Source: Haplomitrium mnioides
Lineage: Eukaryota > Marchantiophyta > Haplomitriopsida > Calobryales
Length of the DNA stretch: 25,518 nucleotides
Assembly: GCA_049999725.1 (NCBI GenBank)
Contig: JBNGIS010017889.1
Coordinates: forward strand, 1 to 25,518
Direction: 5' to 3'
The position numbers and the translations under genes are program-made. Under the pieces are notes generated by a model that worked only from the letters and a program-made list of their open reading frames with translations, was not told the origin of the DNA and ran no database searches. Below, piece after piece: positions 9,227 to 19,260 of this stretch; position 1 is the first letter of the stretch, and each line of letters starts with the position of its first letter.

Positions 9227-10529
9227 AGAGGGACAAAACACTTGAACGACAGATTGCCAAAATATTGACAGTAGTTGCCAAAGGGAAAAAGAGATTGGGG
9301 GTTGAAGAAACCCTTGAAGATCAAAACCAAGCTCCCACACTTGTATCCTACCGTCTTGCTTCTCTCCTCCATTGCCAAAAAGCTAGAGAGTGGAAGGCAA
9401 GGCAGCAAAATGATGTTGGTGCCCCTCCAACTGAAGGAGGGTTTTAAGACTAAGACGATGACTTAATGTCCTATGTTGATGGGCTCAACGTGACATTTTA
9501 CCAAGTCCACGGGGAGGCAGATGCTTATTAGTTGAAGGGATTCTTGAAACCCAGATGTTTCACTTTGGCAATTGCTAATATTCTGTACGGTTACAACCTT
9601 AAGGAATGCAAGCATGATGATTTCGAACCCTTCACCAAGGATGACATTTTCAACATGGTTTCTTCTTTTGCAACAATTACAACTTCCAATTTTTGGTCTT
9701 CTGTAATAATCCATTCTTTGCAACAATTTGACATCATCAAGGATGCTCTTTTGGAGGTTTGATGAGCCATCGACCATGACATTTGGTAACTTAAAGTTCT
9801 TTTTTAAAAATATTTTAGTTTATCTTGTTTAGTTTTTCTTCACTATCTTTCAAATGTCTAATTTGTTTGTTTTTATTACTATAAGAACAAAGCAATATTC
9901 ATCATTCGGGTGGTCCAAAAATTGCTCACACTCTCAAGTACTGGATTGTGGGCAACTAGACTAAGGAGGGCAAGAGGAGCATGAAGCTCTTCAACTTGCA
10001 AGTTGATGATGTCAGTGGTTGTCCGCGACAAATTATGCAGAGTGTTTTTAGCTGCTTCGTTGTGTTGGGGAAGCCTAAACATCTATGACATAATGCTCTT
10101 GTGAATGTATACCAAAAGCCTTAGGCTTTGTATAATTTTCTTATTGACTATTTATCAAGAGAGCGAGATTGGATCTTTGATCTTTGCTCTAGATCTGACA
10201 CAAGCCTTGTCTATGCTTTGAAATTGATGCAAAATTGCATCACTGTGGAATATGATGGACGTTAATCTATTTATATTCCCTAGAGAGTTTTGACAATGGC
10301 TTCTTTGCCATCCGATATTACCAAATCGCATATAGTATATATGTACTATAAAGAGCATGTTCCTCTTGGTATTGCAGGTGCATCTAGCAATTTTGTCACC
10401 ATTTTTAGGACAAGAAAGTCTCGGCAAGATTCTCTTGCAGCTGCAAGAGCCAAACCTTCTCAAACCATTAATTTAGATGAGACCATTCCTCCTATAGAGA
10501 ATATAGCACAAGTTGTAGTAGCAGACTGA
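9227..10529 (+). other. DNA N6/N4 methyltransferase domain of gene A (copy 1)
   Basis: The order of motifs is that of beta-class amino-methyltransferases. A GD-like lead (YVDGLNVTFYQVHGEADAY) is followed by motif IV ANILYGYN (9574-9597), a degenerate DPPY-type. TTSNFWSSVIIHSLQQFDI comes next, then, over a 100-base intron, IWNK and HHSGGPKIAHTLKYWIVGN. Motif X-like NVYQKP (10104-10121) precedes motif I DLCSRSDTSLVYAL (10179 onward) and CITVEYDGR. Copy 2 reads DLCSGSSTCLVCAL, so the ancestral motif I was probably G-S-G-T. Motif IV has Leu where Pro is expected, which would inactivate it. The C-terminal tail after MASLPSDITKSHIVY is conserved in copy 2; only its last part can be read in copy 3. 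The product would transfer a methyl group from SAM to adenine N6 or cytosine N4. Confidence 0.75.
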
Positions 10530-10759
10530 TGTATTTTTCAAATATAATAAAGCATTTTTCCTACAAAATATTTTGTGATTGGTTTTTTTTCTTGTTGCAT
10601 TTCAAATCAAAATTTTTGAGTATTTTCTTGACATTTTATTTTCTTTCGTAAAATGGGTTTTAAACAAAACGTATTAGTTTTTATAAAAATTAGCAACAAA
10701 GTTCATGCTAGCATAGAAGTTCCCTTTCTTTTTATTTGGATTTTTGCACAAGTTTTCTT

Positions 10760-10950
10760 CAATCATGAGTTTCAGCAGTCCCTGCACCACTTGACTTTAG
10801 CAATCCATGCTCACTAAGGCTTTAGTAGTCTATGCGCGTATAGACCTTTGGAAACCAAATGTGACTGAGCTTTAGATGTCCCTACACACATGGAATTCAG
10901 TAGTCCATGCGCTCATGGGCATCAAAAATCCTCATGCACATACACCTTAG
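10760..10950. repeat. Minisatellite downstream of gene A (copy 1)
   Basis: Units of about 35 bases ending in GTCTATGCGCGTATAGAC-like palindromes, in the 3' flank of gene A. The stretch 10530-11109 holds otherwise only AT-rich subterminal sequence that aligns to 12900-13140 of copy 2 in reverse. Confidence 0.7.
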
Positions 10951-11109
10951 GGTTATTTTTCAAAGTTCTTTCACGTTTGAGTTTCAACATAGCATGCATG
11001 TTTAAGCTTCAATATTCCAAGTGCTTAAGAGCTTTAGATAACAGTGCGTGTATAAGTGTGTTTTTTTGATTGAATATGTTTCCAATAAAATTTGATTGTT
11101 TTGATCAAT

Positions 11110-11509
11110 NNNNNNNNNNNNNNNNNNNNNNNNNNNNNNNNNNNNNNNNNNNNNNNNNNNNNNNNNNNNNNNNNNNNNNNNNNNNNNNNNNNNNNNNNNN
11201 NNNNNNNNNNNNNNNNNNNNNNNNNNNNNNNNNNNNNNNNNNNNNNNNNNNNNNNNNNNNNNNNNNNNNNNNNNNNNNNNNNNNNNNNNNNNNNNNNNNN
11301 NNNNNNNNNNNNNNNNNNNNNNNNNNNNNNNNNNNNNNNNNNNNNNNNNNNNNNNNNNNNNNNNNNNNNNNNNNNNNNNNNNNNNNNNNNNNNNNNNNNN
11401 NNNNNNNNNNNNNNNNNNNNNNNNNNNNNNNNNNNNNNNNNNNNNNNNNNNNNNNNNNNNNNNNNNNNNNNNNNNNNNNNNNNNNNNNNNNNNNNNNNNN
11501 NNNNNNNNN
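11110..11509. other. Assembly gap of 400 Ns
   Basis: A run of exactly 400 N bases. The right end of copy 1 and the 5' part of the next element are hidden here. Translations spanning it are meaningless. Confidence 0.99.
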
Positions 11510-11877
11510 TGAAAGCTCCAAATGAGTTTGTTGAAGATCTCGTTCATATGTGGTCAAAGGCTTCATAGTTGTGAATTGGCTTGGCTAATTATTTCAATGC
11601 TTTATTGCCATAGTTTTATTTCCATACTGTCATTGTAGCTTATTTTGATTTCAAGAAAAAGTTGGATTTTAGGTTTAATGTAGATCCTATGAAGAGATTA
11701 TATGGTCCTATGATAGAATATAGGCAACAAGTTCTATCCAAGAAGGTTGCATTGCTTAACAAACCTTTGACCTTGCCTGATAATCAATTTTCCCAAATTG
11801 TAAGTGCCTATTGTGCCACGGAGTTTCAGGCATCATTTCAATATGAGTTTTCCCGTTACTTTGGGAAAGTGGCATAA
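11510..11877 (+). pseudogene. C-terminal fragment of an unidentified repeat-borne protein
   Basis: From the edge of the gap, one frame (11511 on) reads APNEFVEDLVHMWSKAS, has two stops, then FDFKKKLDFRFNVDPMKRLY, MIEYRQQVLSKKVALLN, LPDNQFSQIVSAY and YEFSRYFGKVA before a stop at 11875. The longest open part is 11662-11877. I do not recognise the family. Its 3' flank runs straight into the ~180-bp repeat array at 11985, so it probably belongs to another mobile element whose tail is repetitive. Confidence 0.4.
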
Positions 11878-11984
11878 AATAAGTAGGAAGATTGATTAGA
11901 CCTACTATGATAAATGAACAATTAGAAATGTGTGAAGGCTACTATAGTGATTTGCTCACTTTGTGCTAGCTTCTATGAGAAATT

Positions 11985-12134
11985 TCATGTTTGATATGTG
12001 AGTAGTAAGTTTTGTTTTAGGGTCTCTCTCTTTCTTCTAGTTAAAAGCAAAGTTTACGTCTATCTTTTACTATTTTAGTTAGGATTGTCTTTTCTCAAAC
12101 TATCTCATAACACATTCTTTGATTCATGCATGTT
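11985..12134 (+). repeat. ~180-bp tandem repeat, left fragment
   Basis: The unit TTTGATATGTGAGTAGTAAG...TTTTAGGGTCTCTCTCTTTC...GATTCATGCATG matches the units at 21193-21647. The array was split when copy 2 inserted at the CATGCATG boundary of a unit. Confidence 0.75.
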
Positions 12135-12185
12135 CAACAACTGCTACTTTGAACCAAAAACTGCCACTGGTTCCTATTTCATTTA
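12135..12185 (+). repeat. Terminal inverted repeat, left (copy 2)
   Basis: It begins CAACAACTGCTACTTTGAAC and continues with a second CTGCCACT-like block. Its reverse-complement partner is at 21142-21192. The same terminus occurs at 774 (reverse), 21648 and 24541. Confidence 0.75.
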
Positions 12186-12529
12186 GCGTTCGCAAAAGCC
12201 AAATTTGAAATTTTAGCATCAAAAACCATGAATTTGACACTAGTAATATTCATTTGCAAAACAAATGTAATTTTATATATCAAAATGGCTTGTTTCAAGT
12301 ACACAATGTATTAAGAAAATCCTCTTATGAGAATTTTATCAAAATTGCTTTCATAATTCCTTCTTCAAAAAGCATGAGCATTACCGAATAGAATATACAT
12401 GAAATGTGCACGACGTTTGTTGTTAAATATTTTCAAAACTAACAATGATATCATTAATTTTAAAATTTGATAAAAACATTTAAATTTTATCAGAAACATA
12501 TTCAAGCAAAAAAGATTCTTAGACACTCA

Positions 12530-12885
12530 AGAACTTTGAACCGTAGTCTTAAAGCTTATGCACATAGAGACTGTTAAAGCTTCTTTGCACTTGGAATGCT
12601 AAAGCTCAGACACAAGTGGATTGTTGAAGCTCTCACGTGCATGAACTTTGAATTAAAACCCTAAAGTGTAGGCACAAGAGGATTGTTGAAGTGAAATTGT
12701 GAAAAGAAACCTGAAGCATATGCGCTCATGGACAACTGAAGCTCGTGTGTATACACATTTTCTTTGATGATGTCCATGCGCGCCTGGACAACAGAAGCCC
12801 ATGTGAGCTTGAACAACTAAACCCCATGTGCGTATAGACAATTGAAGCTCATGCGAGCAAGGACTGTTGAGTACTTGGAAACAAG
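12530..12885. repeat. Minisatellite in gene A-side flank (copy 2)
   Basis: About ten units of 30-40 bases of the type AAGCTCATGCGAGCAAGGAC and CCATGCGCGCCTGGACAACA. Copy 3 has the equivalent array at 22050-22420. Between 12186 and 12530 there is only AT-rich subterminal DNA shared with copy 3. Confidence 0.75.
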
Positions 12886-13143
12886 GATTGTTAAAGTGCT
12901 TGTCAGAAGGGACTTCAAAAACTCAAGATTGAAGAAAACTTGAACAAAAATTGAAAAAAAAGAAAGAAAGGGAGCTTCCATGCCACCACAGACTTCATTG
13001 CTAATTTTTATGAAAACCAATACGTTTTGTTTAAAAATAATTTTGCGTAAGAAATTGAATCATGAAGAAAAAACTTAAATTGGATTTGGAATGCAACAAG
13101 AATGAAGACAAATCAAATAATATTTTGTGAAGAAAAAACTTTA

Positions 13144-15723
13144 CTATGTACAAAAATTACATAAGTCTAATGCTACATCCCTTTCCTCTTCATGAGGAGT
13201 TGTCTCTACTAAATCAATTGCATGAGAAGCTTCTGCATCTACAGCCGCTAAAGAGTCATGCCAAGAATTTCCAGTCCCAGACATTGCAATAGCATCACTA
13301 GTAGCACCTGCAGTACAAGGAGGAACATACTTCTTATGGTACGTATATACTATCTTCGATTCGGTCACATCGGATAGCAAAGAAGCCATTGTCAAAAGAC
13401 TCTAAGGAATATAGATAGATTGACGTCTATTATATTCCATGGCGATGCAATTTTGCATTATCTTTAAAGCACAAACAAGGCATGTGCTGGACCCAGAGCA
13501 AAGATCTAAGATCGAATATTGCTCTATTGATAAATCTCTAAGTTCAAGCTTTGTAAAATGAAGACATTTTTGATTCCTTGGTGTGGATGGGGTACTCCAT
13601 CCTAGCTTCTTCCCAAGAGCTACAGTAGACTTCAGAGCAAAAACACTTTATCATAACCGCCAAAACTTTATGTCTCTCTAGTTTGCAAGACATTTCTTCA
13701 ATTGAAAGTTGTCTGGCTTCCACATGTTTCAAAATATAAATTCTTGCTTTGTCTGGAAGACCTTGAAGAGATCTCCATGGTGTCTATTTCATGTCCTCTA
13801 TTCTCAACAATTCTTTGGCCTTAGGCTTTTCGCCCTTCACCTGATTTATCTCTCACATAGAAAAAATGCTCTGTTGTAAATCCCATAGCTCACCCCTTTG
13901 GAATGACAACTGAAACCAATTATCCTAAGAAGTGGATGTCTTCTTAAGAGTCAACTTTGGCTTGATCTCCAAAGTCTGCAACACCAATTCCTTTTTTAAA
14001 AATTTTGGGATGACAACATCCCACTCTCTGTGTACCTCTGATGCCAATATTCGACCTTCTGAATTGACTTCATTTCCAATCTGTACCTTTGGTAGTACTT
14101 GTCATCTATTGCAAATATGCAGGCCTCTGTTGGAGTCAACCCCACGCAAACATAACAACTACAAAACAAAAGTATAGGATTTTTTGCTCAGTATTTGGTG
14201 ATTTAAAGTTGCCTTGCGGCAGCACTGTGATGGCCTCTTGCAATTTCATATCTATACTTGTCAGGATTCCTCATATCAAACTCTGACTTATCTTTTAACT
14301 CTTACTTTGGGTCAACTACAACAATGAAAAAGCTATGCGCATTTTTGTTCGTAAGCATCATTTGCACCAAAAGTTCCACAAAATACTCATTCAACCTCCT
14401 AATTTGGAATGGCCTCAAGTTGTTTATTCCCGGTTTTGGAAAGTTAAGATTTTCCAACCGAATCGTTCTTGTTTCCTCTTGGACTCTACATTGTTGGATT
14501 GTAGACTCTCTAATTTTGTTTTTGTCTTCCTTAGAGGTACTTGGTCTTGCACTTGAAAGGTCCGAAGACCCTTATGCACTATCGTTTTAGCTCTTGACTT
14601 TGGAGCGTGAATCAACTCTCACTCTTCTTCCTCGTTTGAGTTGCTAAGGGTTAAAGATAATGTGGCGCCCGAAGATGAATCAGTTGGAGATTGGGAGGGG
14701 GTTGGCTCCTCCTCAATAATTGGTGGAGGCTTATGCTTCTTATGTGAGACCGCTTATTTCTTCTTTTTTGGAGCCTCGATTGGCTTCACCTCCTTTCTCT
14801 TTTTGGCAGCTGATAGTCATGTTGTTGTTGCCGCTGATATAGCTGCCGCGCTTGGATGTGGCACTAGTTGCTGAATATATACTTTTTGCTTTGGCTTCAG
14901 TAGTTTGATGCTAAAGGCGAGCTTGATAAAGTCTCATTCTACCCGCTTTGCGTCTTGGTAAGCACTCACAAAGTCACACAAATATTGAGAAAACTGAAAA
15001 CCAAAAACAAAATGATCAATGATATAGAACAACAAATCTCCATAATATAATCAAGATTTTAAAGTTCTAAAACCTGAAGTCCAAATGCAGATAGATAAGG
15101 CAGTCCATGGGCGCAAGAGCTCATGAGTCCATGCGCGCATGGACTCCGGATTCCTTGCACGAATAAACTCCTTAGTCCATGTGCATATAGACTCCCGGGT
15201 ACAAGCGCGCTTCAACTTTGGAGTTCATGCGTGTATGGACTCCTATGTACAAACGTGCATCAACTCCGTAGTCCATGTGCAAATGGACTTGTGAGCCCTT
15301 ACGTGGAAGGACCCCCAAGCAACTTTACAAAGAAAACAAATGAAAAGAAGTTTCTCATCTTTCCTTGCCATCATTGGAGGCCGCCTGCAAATCCTTTGTA
15401 AATGCGTCCCTCGGGTTCATCTCCGCAAAGCAAAATCTTTTTTGTGAGACCTTAAAGAGGGTAGTACCTTTGTCTGATTGCATAAGTAGCCTGATGTGGG
15501 CTCTTTGGCCTTCTTGAATCATGGTTGATTGGACCAAAAGGCCCATATTGAAATTTTCACCTTCACCAGCAAAAAGATAAAGGTGATGCTCTATGTCTTT
15601 CATGGTTCCACAACAAAATACCCATTCCCAATTTAATTTTTGTGGCTTAAGAACCTTAAGAATATATGAATACCTATAAGGCTTCAGTTGAGCTTGTTTG
15701 GAAGCATTGACTTGTGATGCCAT
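13144..15723 (-). pseudogene. Gene A: ParB-like/DNA methyltransferase protein (copy 2), internally deleted
   Basis: It starts at 15723 with MASQVNASKQAQLKPYRYSY; exon 1 stays open to about 15360 and matches copy 1 (YLFAGEGENFNMGLLVQS, EMNPRDAFTKDLQAAS). The second exon begins after a TTTTCAG acceptor near 14998 and carries AAKKRKEVKPIEAPKKKK, then the ParB-like RLNEYFVELL and IARGHHSAAARQ region (about 14420-14200) and SIEEMSCKLERHKVLAVMIK (near 13710). Near 13553 it jumps directly to the methyltransferase C-terminus: DLCSGSSTCLVCAL (motif I), CIAMEY, RRQSIYIP, and the tail MTMASLLSDVTESKIVYTYH ending at 13144. Thus about 1.35 kb with motif IV, present in copy 1, is missing. Several stops also occur. 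Confidence 0.72.
15085..15320. repeat. Minisatellite in gene A intron 1 (copy 2)
   Basis: Seven or so units of about 30 bases centred on AGTCCATGCGCGCATGGACT, the clearest perfect palindrome of the window at about 15126-15145. It is orthologous in position to 3185-3310 of copy 1. Confidence 0.8.
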
Positions 15724-16181
15724 TTTCTTGAAAGTAAAAACTAGCAAAATTTGAGGGCAAAAATCTCACGAACAAAAGTTCACAAAAAGCAAAAGGCTGA
15801 AAATGGCAAAATAACAAGAAATTGCAAAACGACGATGACAAGAAAACAAAAATTGGAAAGTGAACTCGCGACAATGGAAAGAAACTTTCCATTGTCGCTA
15901 CTTTCATAGCAAAAATTCAAAAAGTACATTTTTCGCCAAAAAATAATTCGCAGAGCTCTTGACACGTAGGTTTGCGTGGTGAAAAAAAAAAGTTAGTATA
16001 TAAAGCATTGCTTTTTCTCATCTTTCCGATTTCTTTGTTTCATTTTCTTCACAAAAAGTCTACAATTTTGTCGTTTTGTGAAATTTTCTTCAAAACACTT
16101 ATTTTAGGTAGGCCGTTAGAAGTTGAGAATATTTGTTAAAATAGTTTCTTTAAATAGTTGATTTTTTACAAATATTTATCA
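15724..16181. promoter_or_regulatory. Divergent promoter between gene A and transposase (copy 2)
   Basis: It contains TATATAAAG at 15997-16005 on the transposase strand, 177 bases before the ATG at 16182, at the same place as in copy 1. The GACACGTAGG block at 15960 and the hairpin at 15870 are also shared with copy 1. Confidence 0.6.
15870..15896. other. Conserved perfect hairpin (copy 2)
   Basis: GACAATGGAAAG and CTTTCCATTGTC flank a 3-base loop. It is the counterpart of 2642-2668, about 100 bases upstream of the transposase TATA box and in the likely leader of gene A. Confidence 0.8.
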
Positions 16182-17979
16182 ATGGTTGGAGTTTTCAAAG
16201 GCAAGAAAAGAGTAGAATTTCAAGATTCATGTTTGTAAAAAAGTGTTACTTCTTGCCAACAACTTGATATTAGTTCAAACCACAGTTCTTTGGAGGTAAG
16301 CGATGGAATGCCCAAAGCATCAAGTGTGATGGTGAGTATTTTAGGGAGAAAGATGGCTTTTGTTGAATGAGATAGCTCTACTTGAGAAGATCGAGAAGGT
16401 GAGCCCTATACATACATAGGGTCCATGATTGAACAAGTTGTGCGCAAAGGATCAAAGAGGGAACCTAATGCCCGCATAGGATCCAAGACTCAACTTTCTA
16501 CTGGCCTTTGATCTTTAGACAACTCCAAGAGATCATTAGAAAGATGTTCAAGTTAGAATTTTCAAACGGTCATAGACTTTTCTTTGTCCTCACGTGATGA
16601 AGACCTTGAAATTCAAGATCCAAATGTGTTTGTCCAAAACACAAAAAGCATACAATCTTTGGACGGTTTAAATTTTGGAGATGATTTGCTATCATCGATA
16701 GCACCACTCAAACAAGGAATGATTTCTACTCAAGTTGGACCTCTCAACAAGATTGGGAAAGCTATAACAAAACAAGTTCTTTTGGAGGAATCTTCAAACG
16801 CCAGTTTGGGAAATGATTTAGCAAAGAGTCTCAATCAATAAACATTTCTTTGGAGCTATCGCCAAGGGCACTGATTATGTTACAAAAGACACTTCCTAAT
16901 GTTCAAGATATTGACGAAGATTTTGTTTTAGTATGGTCCAGTTCTCCTAATCATCAAGGTGGTCTTCATCCTTTGAAAACTTATTGCGAAGAAACAAACA
17001 ATGTTATTGATGATACTTAAGATCTTCAAGACGATGAACTTTCTTCGATGGATGGATTCGCATATGGACTAAATCAACTAGCACTACAAAAGAATTCTTT
17101 GTTGGGCTAAAACCAAAACAGGTAAACACCTTACATGAAAATTCCTTGCAAAAAGTCTATTATGACGAGAGCTTTGTGAAGAAAAAGCTCAATCCAACAT
17201 CAATTTTGATATTGAGGAGAATTTTATATTGTTGAAATAATTGTTTGTCGTTTTGCAAGAAAAATATTTTGAAAAATGTGAGAGAAACATGTTTTTGACA
17301 AAGCATGAAGAATTGAAACATCACATTGCAGTGGGGAATTCCAAGAAAAGACTCTGATGTTGACAATCGGTTCACTCCCCTTGGCAGCACCAATGTCTGT
17401 AAAAGAGCATTCGAATCAATATTACTAGTAGGGAATGAGAGAATCCAAAGGATTCAAAATCTCAAAAACACAGATCCTAGAGGCATTTTTGGAAAAAAGA
17501 GAACTATTTGCTAAAGAAGTATTCGTGCGTGAATGGATGGACAATTTTTTTCAAGGACACTGCAAGAGAATGCGCACTCATGAAGCTTATAACTTGCCCT
17601 ATAATTTTACAAAATGGGAAGTTTATGATTATTGCACAACTTATTTGAAAGAGAAAGATCTTGATTACATTCTTAGTTTCTCGGGTTTTACAAAACATTG
17701 GAGAATTCATTTTCCAAATGTTAAAATTCCAAAATGCAATAGATTTGATGTTTGTGAAACTTTTCATTGGGAGAAAAAACCGTCTTGGAGTCCAACAAAG
17801 GTAACAATTTCTTCTCTTTTGAAATCTACAGTTCATCAATGTCTTTTAAATAGGACTCAAATTTTAGTTCTAGAGATGTTATGCTTTCCCAGCTTAGTGT
17901 CAAAAGATATTTGTTTTGTTATATTGTTCAACAAACAAGATTTGAGTCAAAGAAACTTTAGTAACTTGAGTTGTGAGAA

Positions 17980-18320
17980 TAGAGTCTATGCTCGTATAGG
18001 GTCTGTTGTTTTTAGTTTGAATCCAAACCTTTCCTAAGGTCAAATAAAGCAAGGAAATGGATCTAATTGTTGCTGGTGACCTTAGCCTTGCAACAATTTT
18101 CACTTTTGTTGCTTTGAATCAAAAGCCCTTTGTTGGACAAACAATAGCAAGAATCATTTTTGTTGTTTGCAAGTCCTATGCACGCATAGGTTTTGTTCTT
18201 GTTTCTTTCAAATCCAATCGCGACAACATTCAAAGCAAGCCATGATATTGGTGTTGTTGCATTTGTTCCTATGCGCGTATACAACTAGTTATTGTTTCCA
18301 CTGATCTTATGCTCGCATAT
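17980..18320. repeat. Dispersed minisatellite units in transposase intron (copy 2)
   Basis: Isolated cores such as CCTATGCGCGTATACAAC and CCTATGCACGCATAGG are spaced 60-100 bases apart. The rest of 17801-18690 is AT-rich intron with nothing else recognisable. Confidence 0.6.
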
Positions 18321-18689
18321 GTTTTTTATTGTTTTTTTAATCCTTTGCAAACAAAGAGTCCAAGCTACTTTTGAAATTATAGTTCCAGTTTAAGACCTTT
18401 TTTATGCAAATCTTATTTTTCTTCTTTCAAAAATTTTTCTTTTTTCAAGTCAAAGATATGTACTTTTTGTGAATGTTGTTGACATTCTTTTTTATTTAAA
18501 TTAATTAAAGTTTATTTTTAATCTTTCTATAAATTTTCACTTCTACCAATCCAAACATTAGTTTAAGCTGATTTGAATATTTTTAGCATCTGAGTTTGTA
18601 TTTTGAAGTTTGAAACATCAACACATGTTTTATTGAACTACTTTTATCTCTTTCGTGCTTTGCAATGATGCAATCAAATATAAACACCA

Positions 18690-19260
18690 ATTGTTTCTTC
18701 ATCATGACCAACAAATGAAAGAAAGAACAAAGCTTGCAAACCATCGAAGAAAATGTTACACCGATGGTCAAAAGTACTTCGGAATTGTCATTGATGGAAT
18801 GGATCAAAAGAAAATAACTATTTAATGCTAGCCTTCACCACGAAACAACATTGATAAAGATTGTTTGGTGGGTGAGCATGTTGTTGGTACCTTAATATTC
18901 AATCATGCTCTTTCTTCCAAGGTCTTCTTAGCCTACGCAAACTTGAGAAGCAATTCCAATTTGACAGCTACAGTGCTAAATAAAATATTATGTGACTTTG
19001 AAAGGTTGCTGCTTCCAACTTTGTATCTTCAGTTGGACAATACGACACAAGAGAATAAGAGTTCTATCTTATTTGGATATCTTAATCTTCTTATTGCCAA
19101 GAATGTTTTCTAGAAAATCAAAGATGGATTTCTCATAGTTGGCCATACTTTTGATCAAATCAATCAAATGTTCAATAGATTCTCGAAACGTTTGAATCGT
19201 GTCAAAGCTTTCACAATTTTGAGTCTTAGTAAGGCGCTACAATTATCGTATAATCCTAGA
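18690..19260 (+). other. Catalytic RNase H-fold region of transposase (copy 2)
   Basis: One frame holds all three signature blocks: IDGMDQ, LQLDN and VGHTFDQINQMF. The distance from the second Asp to the VGHT block is about 35 codons. The His-x-x-Asp of the usual GHTHEDID is GHTFDQIN here, so the third acidic position may be lost. I do not know the formal superfamily name; it looks related to proteins with a LDN...VGHT signature annotated in moss, lycophyte and protist genomes. Confidence 0.7.

Larger units (their letters stand above)
2815..10529 (+). pseudogene. Gene A: ParB-like plus beta-class DNA methyltransferase protein (copy 1), interrupted
   Basis: Domains are read across likely exons. 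Exon 1 starts at 2815 with MASQASASKPAQPKPYRYSD and continues to about 3150; it encodes a domain I do not recognise. Exon 2 starts near 3413, has a basic AKKRKEVEPIKAPKKKK segment (3598-3650), and continues after the insertion (7803-8758) with the ParB-like domain. Exons 3 (about 9227-9785) and 4 (9886-10529) encode a DNA methyltransferase. Introns end in plausible GT sites (8759, 9786); the 9786-9885 intron is 100 bases. Copy 2 carries an inverted homolog at 13144-15723. Many in-frame stops, for example at 8052, 10263 and 10281, and the 3954-7797 insertion show it is dead. The ancestral protein probably modified transposon or host DNA in the nucleus. Confidence 0.7.
775..11109 (+). mobile_element. 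DNA transposon copy 1 (interrupted, left end truncated)
   Basis: This is a copy of the same two-gene element as copy 2, in the opposite orientation. It has transposase (gene B) on the minus strand at the left, a divergent promoter, and gene A on the plus strand at the right. Its left part is cut at 775 by copy 0. Gene A is interrupted by a 3844-bp insertion at 3954-7797. Its right terminus should fall in or near the run of Ns at 11110. It retains about 1.35 kb of gene A (roughly 8735-10113) that copy 2 has lost, so it is the better source for the methyltransferase domain. Confidence 0.75.

Noticed and set aside
11002-11568. Long open frames on both strands across the N run
   Set aside because: They consist almost wholly of unknown residues created by the 400 Ns.
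15085-15320. CRISPR-like regular repeats
   Set aside because: Units are degenerate, contiguous and palindromic with no unique spacers, and the genome is eukaryotic; they are minisatellites.
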